Of a DNA stretch of 39,131 bases, positions 24,912-32,319 are shown piece after piece. The translations under genes were made by a program, and so were the position numbers. Source of the DNA: Pseudomonadota bacterium (lineage in GTDB: Bacteria; Desulfobacterota; Syntrophorhabdia; Syntrophorhabdales; Syntrophorhabdaceae); assembly GCA_026388215.1 (NCBI GenBank), contig JAPLKF010000123.1, forward strand, positions 1 to 39,131, given 5' to 3'. The notes beneath the pieces are model-generated. The model was not told the origin of the DNA, did no database searches, and saw only the letters and a list, made by a program, of their open reading frames with translations. Position 1 is the first letter of the stretch. Each line of letters begins with the position of its first letter.

Positions 24912-27848
24912 ATGAGACAGCTTATACACGTATTTACTACCTTTCTTGCAGTAATCTCAATCGTAACCCTGCACATTATTCCCACCAGTGCAGGTGAATT
25001 AACAAAAGACCCTATCCTCCGTATAGAGACAGAAATGCACACATCTTCAATATACAGGATGAGCATAGATAGAGAGAACCGCTATCTTGTCACAGGGACT
25101 GCAGATAAGACCGTTCGTGTGTGGGAACTCTCCACGGGAAGGCTCATAAAAGTACTGAGGCCACCAATTGCTGTTGGAATAGAGGGCTGGATATGGACAG
25201 TGGCAATCTCTCCAGATGGGGAAACAGTTGCATGCAGTGGATGGACAAAGGCTGCAGAACCACATTTTAACATCTACCTCTTTGACAGGGAAAGTGGAAA
25301 GCTTGTGCGCAGGATTACGGGTTTCCCGGATGCAGTTAACTATCTAACTTACTCAAGGGATGGCAGGTTTCTTGTAGCAACTTTAAAATCCAAAGGCATC
25401 CGTATTTACAGGACATCCGACTATTCTCTCGTGTCAGAGGACAAAGACTACGGAAGTGAAAGTCGATGGGCTGATTTTGACATAAACGGCAGGCTCGTGA
25501 CAACATCCTATGACGGTTTTATCCGTCTCTATGATAAGAGTTTTAAGCAGATTGAAAAAAGGAAAGCGCCAGGAGGAAACATCCCTCATGCTACGAGCTT
25601 CTCCCCTGATGGCTCCAGGATTGCCATAGGATTTAACGATTCTCAAGAGGTCAATATCCTCTCAGGTAAAGACCTTTCTCATCTTTATACCCAGACTGTT
25701 GGTATTGGAAATCCACGTGGTGTCTGCTGGTCATCAGACGGCAGGTTTTTGTATGCAAGCAATTGGGGGCTCCGTGGACCTTTTGTAATTCGCAAATGGG
25801 CAGATGAAGGAAGGGGAAGGTATAGTAACATACACGCTGGAAAAAATCATCCTTCTGATGGAAGAAGTATAATAGACTGTATGCTTCCATTACGAAACGG
25901 TGGCATTGTGTTTGTCAACCCGGCACCTTCCTTCGGGATACTGGATAAGAATGACAAACTGGTATTATATAAAGGTCCTTCAACTGCCTATTATGGAGGA
26001 GATCCAGGAGGACTTCTTATCTCTCATGATGGTTCTGCCATCCAGTTTGGTTTTGATGGGATAAATAAATCACCTGCCAGGTTCTCCATTATAAACCGGC
26101 AGATGGACCTGATTGGTTTCGGATTTTCTGTTACTCAACCAGAATCCCTTTCCCCACCAATCTCTTTTGCAGAGGGCATGGATATTACAGACTGGCAGGT
26201 TTCTTTTAAACCTAAGCTCAACGGGGAACCATTAAAACTCACAGAAAATGAAGTATGCTTCAGTCGTGCTATAACCCCTGATAGAAAGAATTTTCTTCTT
26301 GGAACAAGTCATTTTTTACGACTTTTTGACAATAATGGGAATGAGAGATGGGGAATTCCCGTCCACATTGCACGTGCGGTGAATATATCAGGAAATGGTA
26401 AATTTGTCGTTGCAGCACTGCAGGATGGTACAATCCGGTGGTACCGCACAGATAATGGGAAGGAACTTTTAGCCTTTTTCCCCCATAATGATAAAAAGAG
26501 ATGGGTAGCATGGACCCCTTCAGGCTATTACGATGCCGCCCCTAGTGCAGAGGAGTTAATTGGCTGGCACATCAACAATGGAAAGGATCGCGAAGCAGAT
26601 TTTTTTTCCGTATCGCGGTTCAGAGGAATATATTATAGACCCGAGGTAGTAGCAAAGGTTTTAGATACCCTAAATGAAAATGAAGCAGTCCGCCTTGCCA
26701 ATGAGGAGACAGGAAAAAAAACACAGGATGTGTCCATACACAAGATACTGCCCCCTATCGTTACCATTATCTCTCCCAAGGATGAGGTAGAGGTAAAAAC
26801 TGTAGAGATTACTCTGAAATTTACCGTTCGCTCTCCATCAGGGGAACCTGTTACAGGGATAAAGATATTGATAGACGGAAGACCCTTTTCACCCCAGAGG
26901 GGAACTCCACTACCCGGGCAGGAGAAAGATGCCAGGGAAATGAAGGTAATTATTCCAGAAAAGGATTCTGAGGTATCTGTTATCGCAGAAAACAGGTATG
27001 CGGTGAGCGAGCCTGCAACTGTGAGACTCAAGTGGCGTGGTGAGAGCGGGCTTCTCATGTCCAAGACGGTAGATGGGGCATTGAGACAATCCGTTGAGTT
27101 TGTCATTAAGCCAAAACTCTACATCCTCGCAATTGGTGTGAGTGAATATGAGGATAAAGGTTTAAAACTTGGTTTTGCCTCAAAGGATGCGAAAGATTTT
27201 ACTGATACCATGCTCAAACAAAAAGGAGGGCTCTATCGGGATGTGGTTGCAAAGCTCCTTACGGACAATAAGGCAACAAGGGATGAAATCCTTGATGGGC
27301 TTGACTGGATTACAAAAGAGACAACAAGCAAAGACGTGGCGATGGTCTTTTTAGCCGGACATGGTGTGAATGACCCTGGCGGGATATATTACTTTCTCCC
27401 TGTAAATGCAAACACAGAGAAATTGAAACGCACCGGCATTGCGTTCTCGGATATCAAAAATACAGTCGTATCTCTGGCAGGTAAGACAATCCTCTTTGTT
27501 GACACATGCCATTCAGGAAACGTGATGGGTACAAGGAGAGGGGTTGCCGACATCAATATGGTGGTGAACGAGCTTGCCAGTGCAGAGAATGGTGCAGTGG
27601 TCTTCAGCTCATCCACAGGGAGGCAGTACTCCATTGAAGATGCGGCATGGAAGAATGGTGCATTCACAAAGGCCCTCGTAGAGGGAGTAAACGGTGAAGC
27701 CGATTACAAACGTACAGGGAAAATCACCATCAATATGCTTGACCTTTATATCTCTGAAAAGGTAAAGGAACTCACGAAAGGAAAACAGACCCCCACAACC
27801 GCAAAACCAAATACAGTCCCTGATTTTCCAGTGGCTTTGAAAAGATAA
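24912..27848 (+). CDS. Exported WD40-repeat caspase-like (peptidase C14) protein
   Basis: A 978-residue protein with a signal peptide (about 1-27, cut near TSA). WD40-type blades run from about 45 to 540, for example VTGTADKTVRVWEL, VAISPDGE, TSFSPDGSRIAIG and FVVAALQDGTIRWYR. The linker motif WVAWTPSGYYDAAPSAEELIGWH is common in this architecture. A beta-sandwich segment (about 615-710, PPIVTIISPKDEVEV) precedes a C14 caspase domain (about 735-960) with the catalytic dyad His817 (FLAGHGV) and Cys866 (VDTCHSG). Both dyad residues are intact. It is divergent from the CHASE2 cyclase. Substrate and trigger are unknown; bacterial relatives usually cut after Arg/Lys or acidic residues depending on subgroup, which I cannot assign here. 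Start has GGG upstream of the ATG. Confidence 0.93.
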   Translation: MRQLIHVFTTFLAVISIVTLHIIPTSAGELTKDPILRIETEMHTSSIYRMSIDRENRYLVTGTADKTVRVWELSTGRLIKVLRPPIAVGIEGWIWTVAISPDGETVACSGWTKAAEPHFNIYLFDRESGKLVRRITGFPDAVNYLTYSRDGRFLVATLKSKGIRIYRTSDYSLVSEDKDYGSESRWADFDINGRLVTTSYDGFIRLYDKSFKQIEKRKAPGGNIPHATSFSPDGSRIAIGFNDSQEVNILSGKDLSHLYTQTVGIGNPRGVCWSSDGRFLYASNWGLRGPFVIRKWADEGRGRYSNIHAGKNHPSDGRSIIDCMLPLRNGGIVFVNPAPSFGILDKNDKLVLYKGPSTAYYGGDPGGLLISHDGSAIQFGFDGINKSPARFSIINRQMDLIGFGFSVTQPESLSPPISFAEGMDITDWQVSFKPKLNGEPLKLTENEVCFSRAITPDRKNFLLGTSHFLRLFDNNGNERWGIPVHIARAVNISGNGKFVVAALQDGTIRWYRTDNGKELLAFFPHNDKKRWVAWTPSGYYDAAPSAEELIGWHINNGKDREADFFSVSRFRGIYYRPEVVAKVLDTLNENEAVRLANEETGKKTQDVSIHKILPPIVTIISPKDEVEVKTVEITLKFTVRSPSGEPVTGIKILIDGRPFSPQRGTPLPGQEKDAREMKVIIPEKDSEVSVIAENRYAVSEPATVRLKWRGESGLLMSKTVDGALRQSVEFVIKPKLYILAIGVSEYEDKGLKLGFASKDAKDFTDTMLKQKGGLYRDVVAKLLTDNKATRDEILDGLDWITKETTSKDVAMVFLAGHGVNDPGGIYYFLPVNANTEKLKRTGIAFSDIKNTVVSLAGKTILFVDTCHSGNVMGTRRGVADINMVVNELASAENGAVVFSSSTGRQYSIEDAAWKNGAFTKALVEGVNGEADYKRTGKITINMLDLYISEKVKELTKGKQTPTTAKPNTVPDFPVALKR

Positions 27849-27882
27849 TATGCCTTTGGATAATAAAAACCCCACGAAAATC

Positions 27883-27915
27883 AAGCGCTCCTGACAAGAC
27901 TCGAACTTGCGACCT
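27883..27915 (-). repeat. tRNA-Arg 3'-end remnant (direct repeat of 29030-29062)
   Basis: These 33 bases match positions 29030-29062, the T-arm and acceptor 3' end of the tRNA-Arg gene, with three mismatches and a 20-base perfect core (27890-27909 against 29037-29056). The T-loop TTCGAGT is intact. No D-arm or anticodon stem follows, so it is a fragment and not a gene. It resembles an attachment-site scar or a partial tRNA duplication. Confidence 0.85.
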
Positions 27916-27936
27916 GAATATATACCGTGGAATGAT

Positions 27937-27964
27937 TTGCAAGTATTTTTAAAGGTGATATAAT
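27937..27964 (+). promoter_or_regulatory. Candidate promoter of the Tyr/Gly/His-rich exported protein gene
   Basis: TTGCAA (27937-27942) and a perfect TATAAT (27959-27964) are 16 bases apart. The ATG at 27973 begins only 8 bases after the -10 box, so a transcript from it would be leaderless or nearly so. An AAAGGTGA sequence is present but 14 bases from the ATG, and would only work on a transcript from further upstream. Confidence 0.45.
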
Positions 27965-27972
27965 TTAAAAAT

Positions 27973-28404
27973 ATGAGAAAACACATTTCTCGAACTTTAG
28001 TCCTTTTAATCTCTTTTTCAATGATCTTCCCCTCCCTCAGCTACTGCTGGCCATACGGGCACTATGGCCCTCACAGTTACCGCTACGGTTACGGTGGACA
28101 CTATCACGGATATGGCTATCACAGATATAATGGCTGGGGTGTTGGAGGGGCTATTGCCGGTGGTATAATTATCGGTGCAGTTGTTGGGAATCTCCTAACC
28201 CATAGTACCAGATACGATTATGTATCACGAAGAACGTATGAGCCTACCCAATCAAGGGTAGCTTATGCCTACCCAGACCCGGGGTTCGTTGCCAAATACA
28301 GCAAAAAGAAGCCTCCAGGGGAATGGATTTCCGTCCCAGGCCAATTGGTAGATGAGAAGTGGGTTCCAGAACATAAGGTCTGGGTACCGGTAGATCCAGA
28401 ATGA
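27973..28404 (+). CDS. Small exported Tyr/Gly/His-rich protein with glycine-zipper segment
   Basis: A 143-residue protein of unknown function. Residues 1-24 form a signal peptide (LVLLISFSMIFPSLSYC). Residues 25-55 are very rich in Tyr, Gly and His (repeated YG/HGYGY motifs), followed by a hydrophobic glycine-zipper stretch (GGAIAGGIIIGAVVGNLL, about 57-75). The C-terminal part (PPGEWISVPGQLVDEKWVPEHKVWVPVDPE) has a W-V-P pattern seen in several small envelope proteins. The His cluster could bind metal, but this is only a guess. It lies between the tRNA remnant and the tRNA-Arg gene with the DUF2569-like gene 81 bases downstream. Confidence 0.8.
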   Translation: MRKHISRTLVLLISFSMIFPSLSYCWPYGHYGPHSYRYGYGGHYHGYGYHRYNGWGVGGAIAGGIIIGAVVGNLLTHSTRYDYVSRRTYEPTQSRVAYAYPDPGFVAKYSKKKPPGEWISVPGQLVDEKWVPEHKVWVPVDPE

Positions 28405-28485
28405 TCCATAAAAACATCGCTCAATTTTATAAGAGCAGATACTGACAAAAACAGTTTTTCATAATTTAGAGGATGTAAGAGGTTT

Positions 28486-28968
28486 ATGAATACATTCAAT
28501 ACAATAGATTCACGATATAAAGGCGTAAAAGGATGGCTTTTACTTCTCTGTATAAACCTCATGATCCTTGACCCATGTTCCATCCTTTTTAGTCTCTTTG
28601 TTGTAACAAATGCAACAAAGCCTCACTTTGACCAGTATCCGGGGCTCTTAAAACTGATGTTTATTAACGGTGCGTGTAGTATCGGGCTCACTGTTTTCAG
28701 CATCTATGCAGGGATATCCCTCTTAAAAATCCTTCCAAATGCAGTGAAAACTGCAAAGAAATACCTCTCTGCCGCTTTCATGTATTCCATTATCTCCATA
28801 TTCCTCCCTGCTTTAGTGGGTCTTCCGGAAAAAGCATACAATGACATTACCGGGAACACCTTATTCAACAGCCTCATTACCATGCTGTACCTGGCTCTAT
28901 GGTATCAATATCTAAAAAAATCCAGAAGGGTGATGGCAACCTATGGTGAAGTCCAGTATGAAGCATAA
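28486..28968 (+). CDS. DUF2569-like membrane protein
   Basis: A 160-residue integral membrane protein. GVKGWLLLLCINLMILDP near residues 12-29 is the opening pattern of the DUF2569 family (GIGGWL followed by a first membrane helix). Three more hydrophobic segments follow at about 61-83 (GACSIGLTVFSIYAGISLLKIL), 96-115 and 126-145, and the end (LYLALWYQYLKKSRRV) is the usual C-terminus. AGAGG lies just upstream of the ATG. No function is known for the family. It is the second of two genes bracketed by the tRNA-derived repeat. Confidence 0.82.
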   Translation: MNTFNTIDSRYKGVKGWLLLLCINLMILDPCSILFSLFVVTNATKPHFDQYPGLLKLMFINGACSIGLTVFSIYAGISLLKILPNAVKTAKKYLSAAFMYSIISIFLPALVGLPEKAYNDITGNTLFNSLITMLYLALWYQYLKKSRRVMATYGEVQYEA

Positions 28969-29032
28969 TGGTAGTCCCCACTACTTAATGAAATTTATAG
29001 AAGAGGATGGGGAGTATATTAAAAATATTAAG

Positions 29033-29107
<75 letters not shown>

Positions 29108-29116
29108 GTCGATGTA

Positions 29117-29145
29117 ATTATAGCGGTTTTGCAGATCCTTTTCAA
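29117..29145 (-). promoter_or_regulatory. Promoter of tRNA-Arg
   Basis: On the minus strand TTGAAA (29145-29140) and a perfect TATAAT (29122-29117) are 17 bases apart, and the mature tRNA begins 9 bases downstream of the -10 box. This is the best sigma-70 match in the window. Confidence 0.8.
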
Positions 29146-29245
29146 GACAATCATGTCTTCTCTCAGCGCAATAAAGTATGCAGGGTAGTATTCTGGTACA
29201 AATCATTTGCGTAAGCAGGAAAAATCATGTAATATAAGCACGCAA

Positions 29246-30061
29246 ATGAAGAACAGGCATAAAGTAAGGCTAATCACTGTCCTGATTTCATTCTTATTAA
29301 TATTACCACCCCTGGGTTTTTGTGCCGACAATCTCTCCTTTGGAATAATCGGTGATACGAGGATTGGCTTGACAGAAACAGTCTATAAACAATTCTTAAA
29401 TAAAATTGAAACTGAAGGAATAAATCTTATAATCAACACAGGTGATGTTATAGATAAACCTGGAAATGAAAATGAATGGAAGAGGTACCTTGAACTGACA
29501 GGAGCCAAGATAACCGCCCATATAGCACCAGGGAACCACGACATAAATAATAATAAATCATTGAGGATATACAAAGAGCTTATCGAGAAACCTCCCTACT
29601 ATGCCTTTTCTCTTGACGATACACAGTTTGTAATATTATGCTCAGAAATGCCGGGAGAGATAAGCAGAATAACAGGAAAACAACTTGACTGGCTCCGGGA
29701 GGAACTCAAAAAACCCTTCACATACAGGATAGTTTTTATACATAAACCACCCTTTCCAACAACGTTTGGCAAACGTTATGGTCTGGATAGACACAAAAAC
29801 GAAAGGGACATACTGCATGAACTGTTCTTAAAAAGTCATGTTAACCTCGTTATCGCAGGCCATGAGCATCTATACAACAGGAGTGAGAGGGACAGGATTG
29901 CTTACGTAATCACAGGTGGAGGCGGGGCACCACTTCTTACTTTTAATGAAGAATATGGAGGTTTTTTTCATTATATTGTTGCAAAAAGAATAAATGGAGG
30001 TTATGTTTTTGACGTTTATGATATGAATGGGTCACTAAAAGATGAGTTTAATATAAAATGA
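29246..30061 (+). CDS. Exported calcineurin-like metallophosphoesterase
   Basis: A 271-residue phosphoesterase with a signal peptide (LITVLISFLLILPPLGFCA). The metal-binding blocks are in order: GDTR (Asp37), NTGDVID (Asp67), PGNHD (Asn97, His98), IHKPPF (His166) and AGHEHLY (His206, His208). The first block is D-x-R in place of the usual D-x-H, as in a branch of related exported enzymes, so one metal ligand differs from the classic set. The ATG at 29246 was chosen because it starts the signal peptide; a TTG at 29207 would put a hydrophilic tail before it. The ribosome site is weak. Substrate unknown. The small basic-protein gene follows within 10 bases. Confidence 0.88.
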   Translation: MKNRHKVRLITVLISFLLILPPLGFCADNLSFGIIGDTRIGLTETVYKQFLNKIETEGINLIINTGDVIDKPGNENEWKRYLELTGAKITAHIAPGNHDINNNKSLRIYKELIEKPPYYAFSLDDTQFVILCSEMPGEISRITGKQLDWLREELKKPFTYRIVFIHKPPFPTTFGKRYGLDRHKNERDILHELFLKSHVNLVIAGHEHLYNRSERDRIAYVITGGGGAPLLTFNEEYGGFFHYIVAKRINGGYVFDVYDMNGSLKDEFNIK

Positions 30062-30069
30062 GGTGAATG

Positions 30070-30162
30070 ATGGGAAGTGTTTTAAAATGGAGAAAAAAGA
30101 AGATCAGAAAGCATAAATATAGAAAGTTAAGAAGAAAGACAAGGCATCAAAGGAGAAAATAA
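30070..30162 (+). CDS. 30-residue very basic protein, bS22/AURKAIP1-COX24-like (small ribosome-associated)
   Basis: An open frame of 30 codons encodes MGSVLKWRKKKIRKHKYRKL followed by RRKTRHQRRK, with 19 Lys/Arg residues. The start MGSV plus the pattern KKR-x-RKHKYRKL-RR-TR-x-QRR closely matches from memory the tiny COX24/AURKAIP1-domain proteins of bacteria, including the actinobacterial ribosomal protein bS22. GAGGTGA lies 4 bases before the ATG at 30070; an ATG at 30067 is also in frame. It follows the phosphoesterase stop by 8 bases and its last 36 bases overlap the 3' end of nfo on the other strand. Role on the ribosome is inferred from the resemblance only. Confidence 0.82.
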   Translation: MGSVLKWRKKKIRKHKYRKLRRKTRHQRRK

Positions 30163-30960
30163 AGACCTTATAACCTTCATATTCTCTTCATCCATATTGT
30201 CCATCTTAGGGGTTTCCATTACACCGGGAAGATTGGTAAATCTTTTATCATTAAGGATGTACCTGAAGGCATCAGTGCCTATACACCCCTTTCCTATGTG
30301 CCAATGTCTGTCTACCATGCTACCTAAGCCAGTCTTTGAATCATTCAAATGAAACAACCCTATCCTGTTTTTGCCAAATGATTCTTCTACCTCCCTTATT
30401 GTCTTATTCCATGTTCCTTTCATTCGTATGTCATATCCTGCCTGGAAAAGATGGGCTGTGTCTAAACATAAAAAGACCCTCTCTTTATGCACAATTTTTT
30501 CAAATATCCCTGCCAACTCCGTAATCCTTTTTCCAATTCCGTTGCCCTGGCCCGAAGAACATTCCAACAGTATAGAAATTCCATATTTATCAAGTATCCT
30601 GTCTATAGCCTTTGCTATCTGTTTTATACCATCTTCTGTATTAACATTTGAGCCACAATGAACCACCATTTTGTTTATACCAAATTGAAGGCATAATTCT
30701 ACCTCATGAATAAAACCCTTTATATGTTTTTCATCCTCATCAATCTTTGCAAGGTTAGGGAGATACGAAAGATGTGCAAAGACAGGGATTTTCCCCTGTA
30801 ATTTTTTAAAATGTTTAATATCTTCTGGCCTCCACCTTTTCTCCTCCCAGGACCTCGGATTTTTCACAAATATCTGGACTGCATCGCACTTTAATCTCTT
30901 CGATTCTCTGTATACCCAATCAAAGCCTTTTGATATAGACATGTGAAAACCTACTTTCAA
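30127..30960 (-). CDS. nfo: Endonuclease IV (AP endonuclease)
   Basis: Cleaves DNA 5' of abasic sites in base excision repair. The 277-residue TIM barrel keeps all nine zinc ligands of the E. coli enzyme by position in sequence: His63, His101, Glu133, Asp167, His170, His204, Asp217, His219 and Glu249, in motifs FAHLSYLPNL, VHCGSN, LLECSSGQGNGIG, CLDTAHLFQAGYD, FHLNDSK, DRHWHIGKG and VMETPK. The start is a TTG at 30960 with AAGGGTGA upstream; the first ATG (residue 7) would cut the first strand of the barrel. Convergent with the small basic-protein gene, overlapping it by 36 bases. Confidence 0.96.
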   Translation of the reverse strand: MKVGFHMSISKGFDWVYRESKRLKCDAVQIFVKNPRSWEEKRWRPEDIKHFKKLQGKIPVFAHLSYLPNLAKIDEDEKHIKGFIHEVELCLQFGINKMVVHCGSNVNTEDGIKQIAKAIDRILDKYGISILLECSSGQGNGIGKRITELAGIFEKIVHKERVFLCLDTAHLFQAGYDIRMKGTWNKTIREVEESFGKNRIGLFHLNDSKTGLGSMVDRHWHIGKGCIGTDAFRYILNDKRFTNLPGVMETPKMDNMDEENMKVIRSLFSPLMPCLSS

Positions 30961-31035
30961 ATTTCACCCTTCCAAGATTTTAAACAATAAACAAAAAGCT
31001 TGCAAATAAAACCAAGAAAATGCACAATACTTAAT

Positions 31036-32274
31036 ATGAAACAAGAGACTGTCGGGATTATTGTGGGGGGCGGACCTGCCCCGGGAATCAATGGGGTTAT
31101 AGGTTCTGCAACCATAGAGGCAATCAATCAGGGGAAAAGGGTAGTTGGCATTGTCGGTGGCTTTAAAAGCCTCTTTGAAGGCAATAAGGACAGCGTGTTA
31201 CCACTTACCATAGAAGATGTGTCAAGACTTCATACAGCAGGCGGTTCGATACTCAGAACATCCCGTGATGCCCCGGAAAATGCCAAAGAAAAGTTCAAAG
31301 TCCTTATGGCCACCCTGAAGGGTTTAGGCATAAAATACCTCATAACCATTGGCGGTGAAGGCACCCTTTTTATGGCAAACTGGATAGAGAGAGAAGGGAG
31401 GGGTTCTATAAATGTAGTCCATACGCCAAAGACTATCGATAATGACATCCCGCTGCCAGGGGGTAATTCAACATTCGGGTATCAAACAGCAAGACACATA
31501 GGGGTAGAGCTTGTCAATAACATCATGGAAGATGCACGGACAATGGGGAGATGGTACTTCATCTCTACCATGGGAAGACACACCGGCCATTTAGCACTCG
31601 GGATAGGAAAGGCAGCTGGTGCAACTATAACGCTTATCCCTGAAGAATTCCAGGAAGCAAAGCTCTCAATAAGAAAGGTAGCCGACATTCTTACAGGATC
31701 AATAATAAAGAGGCTATCCATGGAGAGAGACCACGGTGTAGCAATCATCGCCGAAGGAATTGCTGAAAGATTCGACCTTGAAGAACTGAGCAAGTGTGAA
31801 AATGTAGAGAAAGACGAAATAACCGGTAAAACAAGACTTTCCGATATTCAACTTGGGAGGGTTCTAAGGAGCCTTGTAAGAGATAACCTCCATGCTATGG
31901 GCATAAAGGCTACTGTTGTGAGCATGAACATCGGGTACGAACTCAGGGCAGCAAACCCCATACCTTTTGACATTGAATATACAAAAGACCTCGGATACGG
32001 TGCTATACGCTATCTCCTGAAAGGGGGTACGGGGGCAATGATCGTTGTCTACGAGGGACACATCATACCAGTTCCGTTTGTAGAAATGGTAGACTCCCGA
32101 GGTACAATCAAAATAAGGAAGGTAGATATCAATTCAGAGATATATGAAGTGGCAAGGAAATACATGATAAGGCTTGAAAAAGAAGATTTCGAGGGGGAAC
32201 GTTTAAAACAGCTTGCCAAAGTAGCGAAGCTTGAACCAGAAGCGTTCAAGGCAAGATTCGCCTATATTCTCTGA
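31036..32274 (+). CDS. pfkA: 6-phosphofructokinase (group III-like)
   Basis: Phosphorylates fructose 6-phosphate; with Pgi it supplies glycolysis. The 412-residue protein starts at the ATG at 31036 (MKQETVGIIVGGGPAPGING); a TTG at 31000 is less likely. Motifs: GGEG at 106-109, where most ATP enzymes have GGDG; PKTIDND at 131-137 with Lys132 and catalytic Asp135; and MGRHTGHLALG. In the family Gly after the acidic residue goes with ATP use (Asp there goes with pyrophosphate), while Lys in PKTIDND is found in pyrophosphate enzymes and in group III ATP enzymes such as the mycobacterial one, which also has GGEG. ATP is the better guess but not certain. A weak TTGCAA-17-CACAAT pair lies just upstream. 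Confidence 0.92.
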   Translation: MKQETVGIIVGGGPAPGINGVIGSATIEAINQGKRVVGIVGGFKSLFEGNKDSVLPLTIEDVSRLHTAGGSILRTSRDAPENAKEKFKVLMATLKGLGIKYLITIGGEGTLFMANWIEREGRGSINVVHTPKTIDNDIPLPGGNSTFGYQTARHIGVELVNNIMEDARTMGRWYFISTMGRHTGHLALGIGKAAGATITLIPEEFQEAKLSIRKVADILTGSIIKRLSMERDHGVAIIAEGIAERFDLEELSKCENVEKDEITGKTRLSDIQLGRVLRSLVRDNLHAMGIKATVVSMNIGYELRAANPIPFDIEYTKDLGYGAIRYLLKGGTGAMIVVYEGHIIPVPFVEMVDSRGTIKIRKVDINSEIYEVARKYMIRLEKEDFEGERLKQLAKVAKLEPEAFKARFAYIL

Positions 32275-32319
32275 AAATTCACCCTGTTCGCAATACAGCT
32301 AAAATAGTAGTCGATAGTT

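Noticed and set aside
24912-27848. Caspase gene as part of an abortive-infection defence system
   Set aside because: The protein has a signal peptide and is exported, no toxin, gasdermin or nucleotide-sensing effector is adjacent, and the cyclase is a membrane class III enzyme and not a CD-NTase.
27883-27915. A second complete tRNA gene
   Set aside because: Only the T-arm and acceptor 3' strand can be found; there is no D arm, anticodon arm or 5' acceptor strand next to it.
32275-32319. Terminator between pfkA and the WP-repeat gene
   Set aside because: No convincing hairpin with a T-run could be found in this 45-base convergent spacer.
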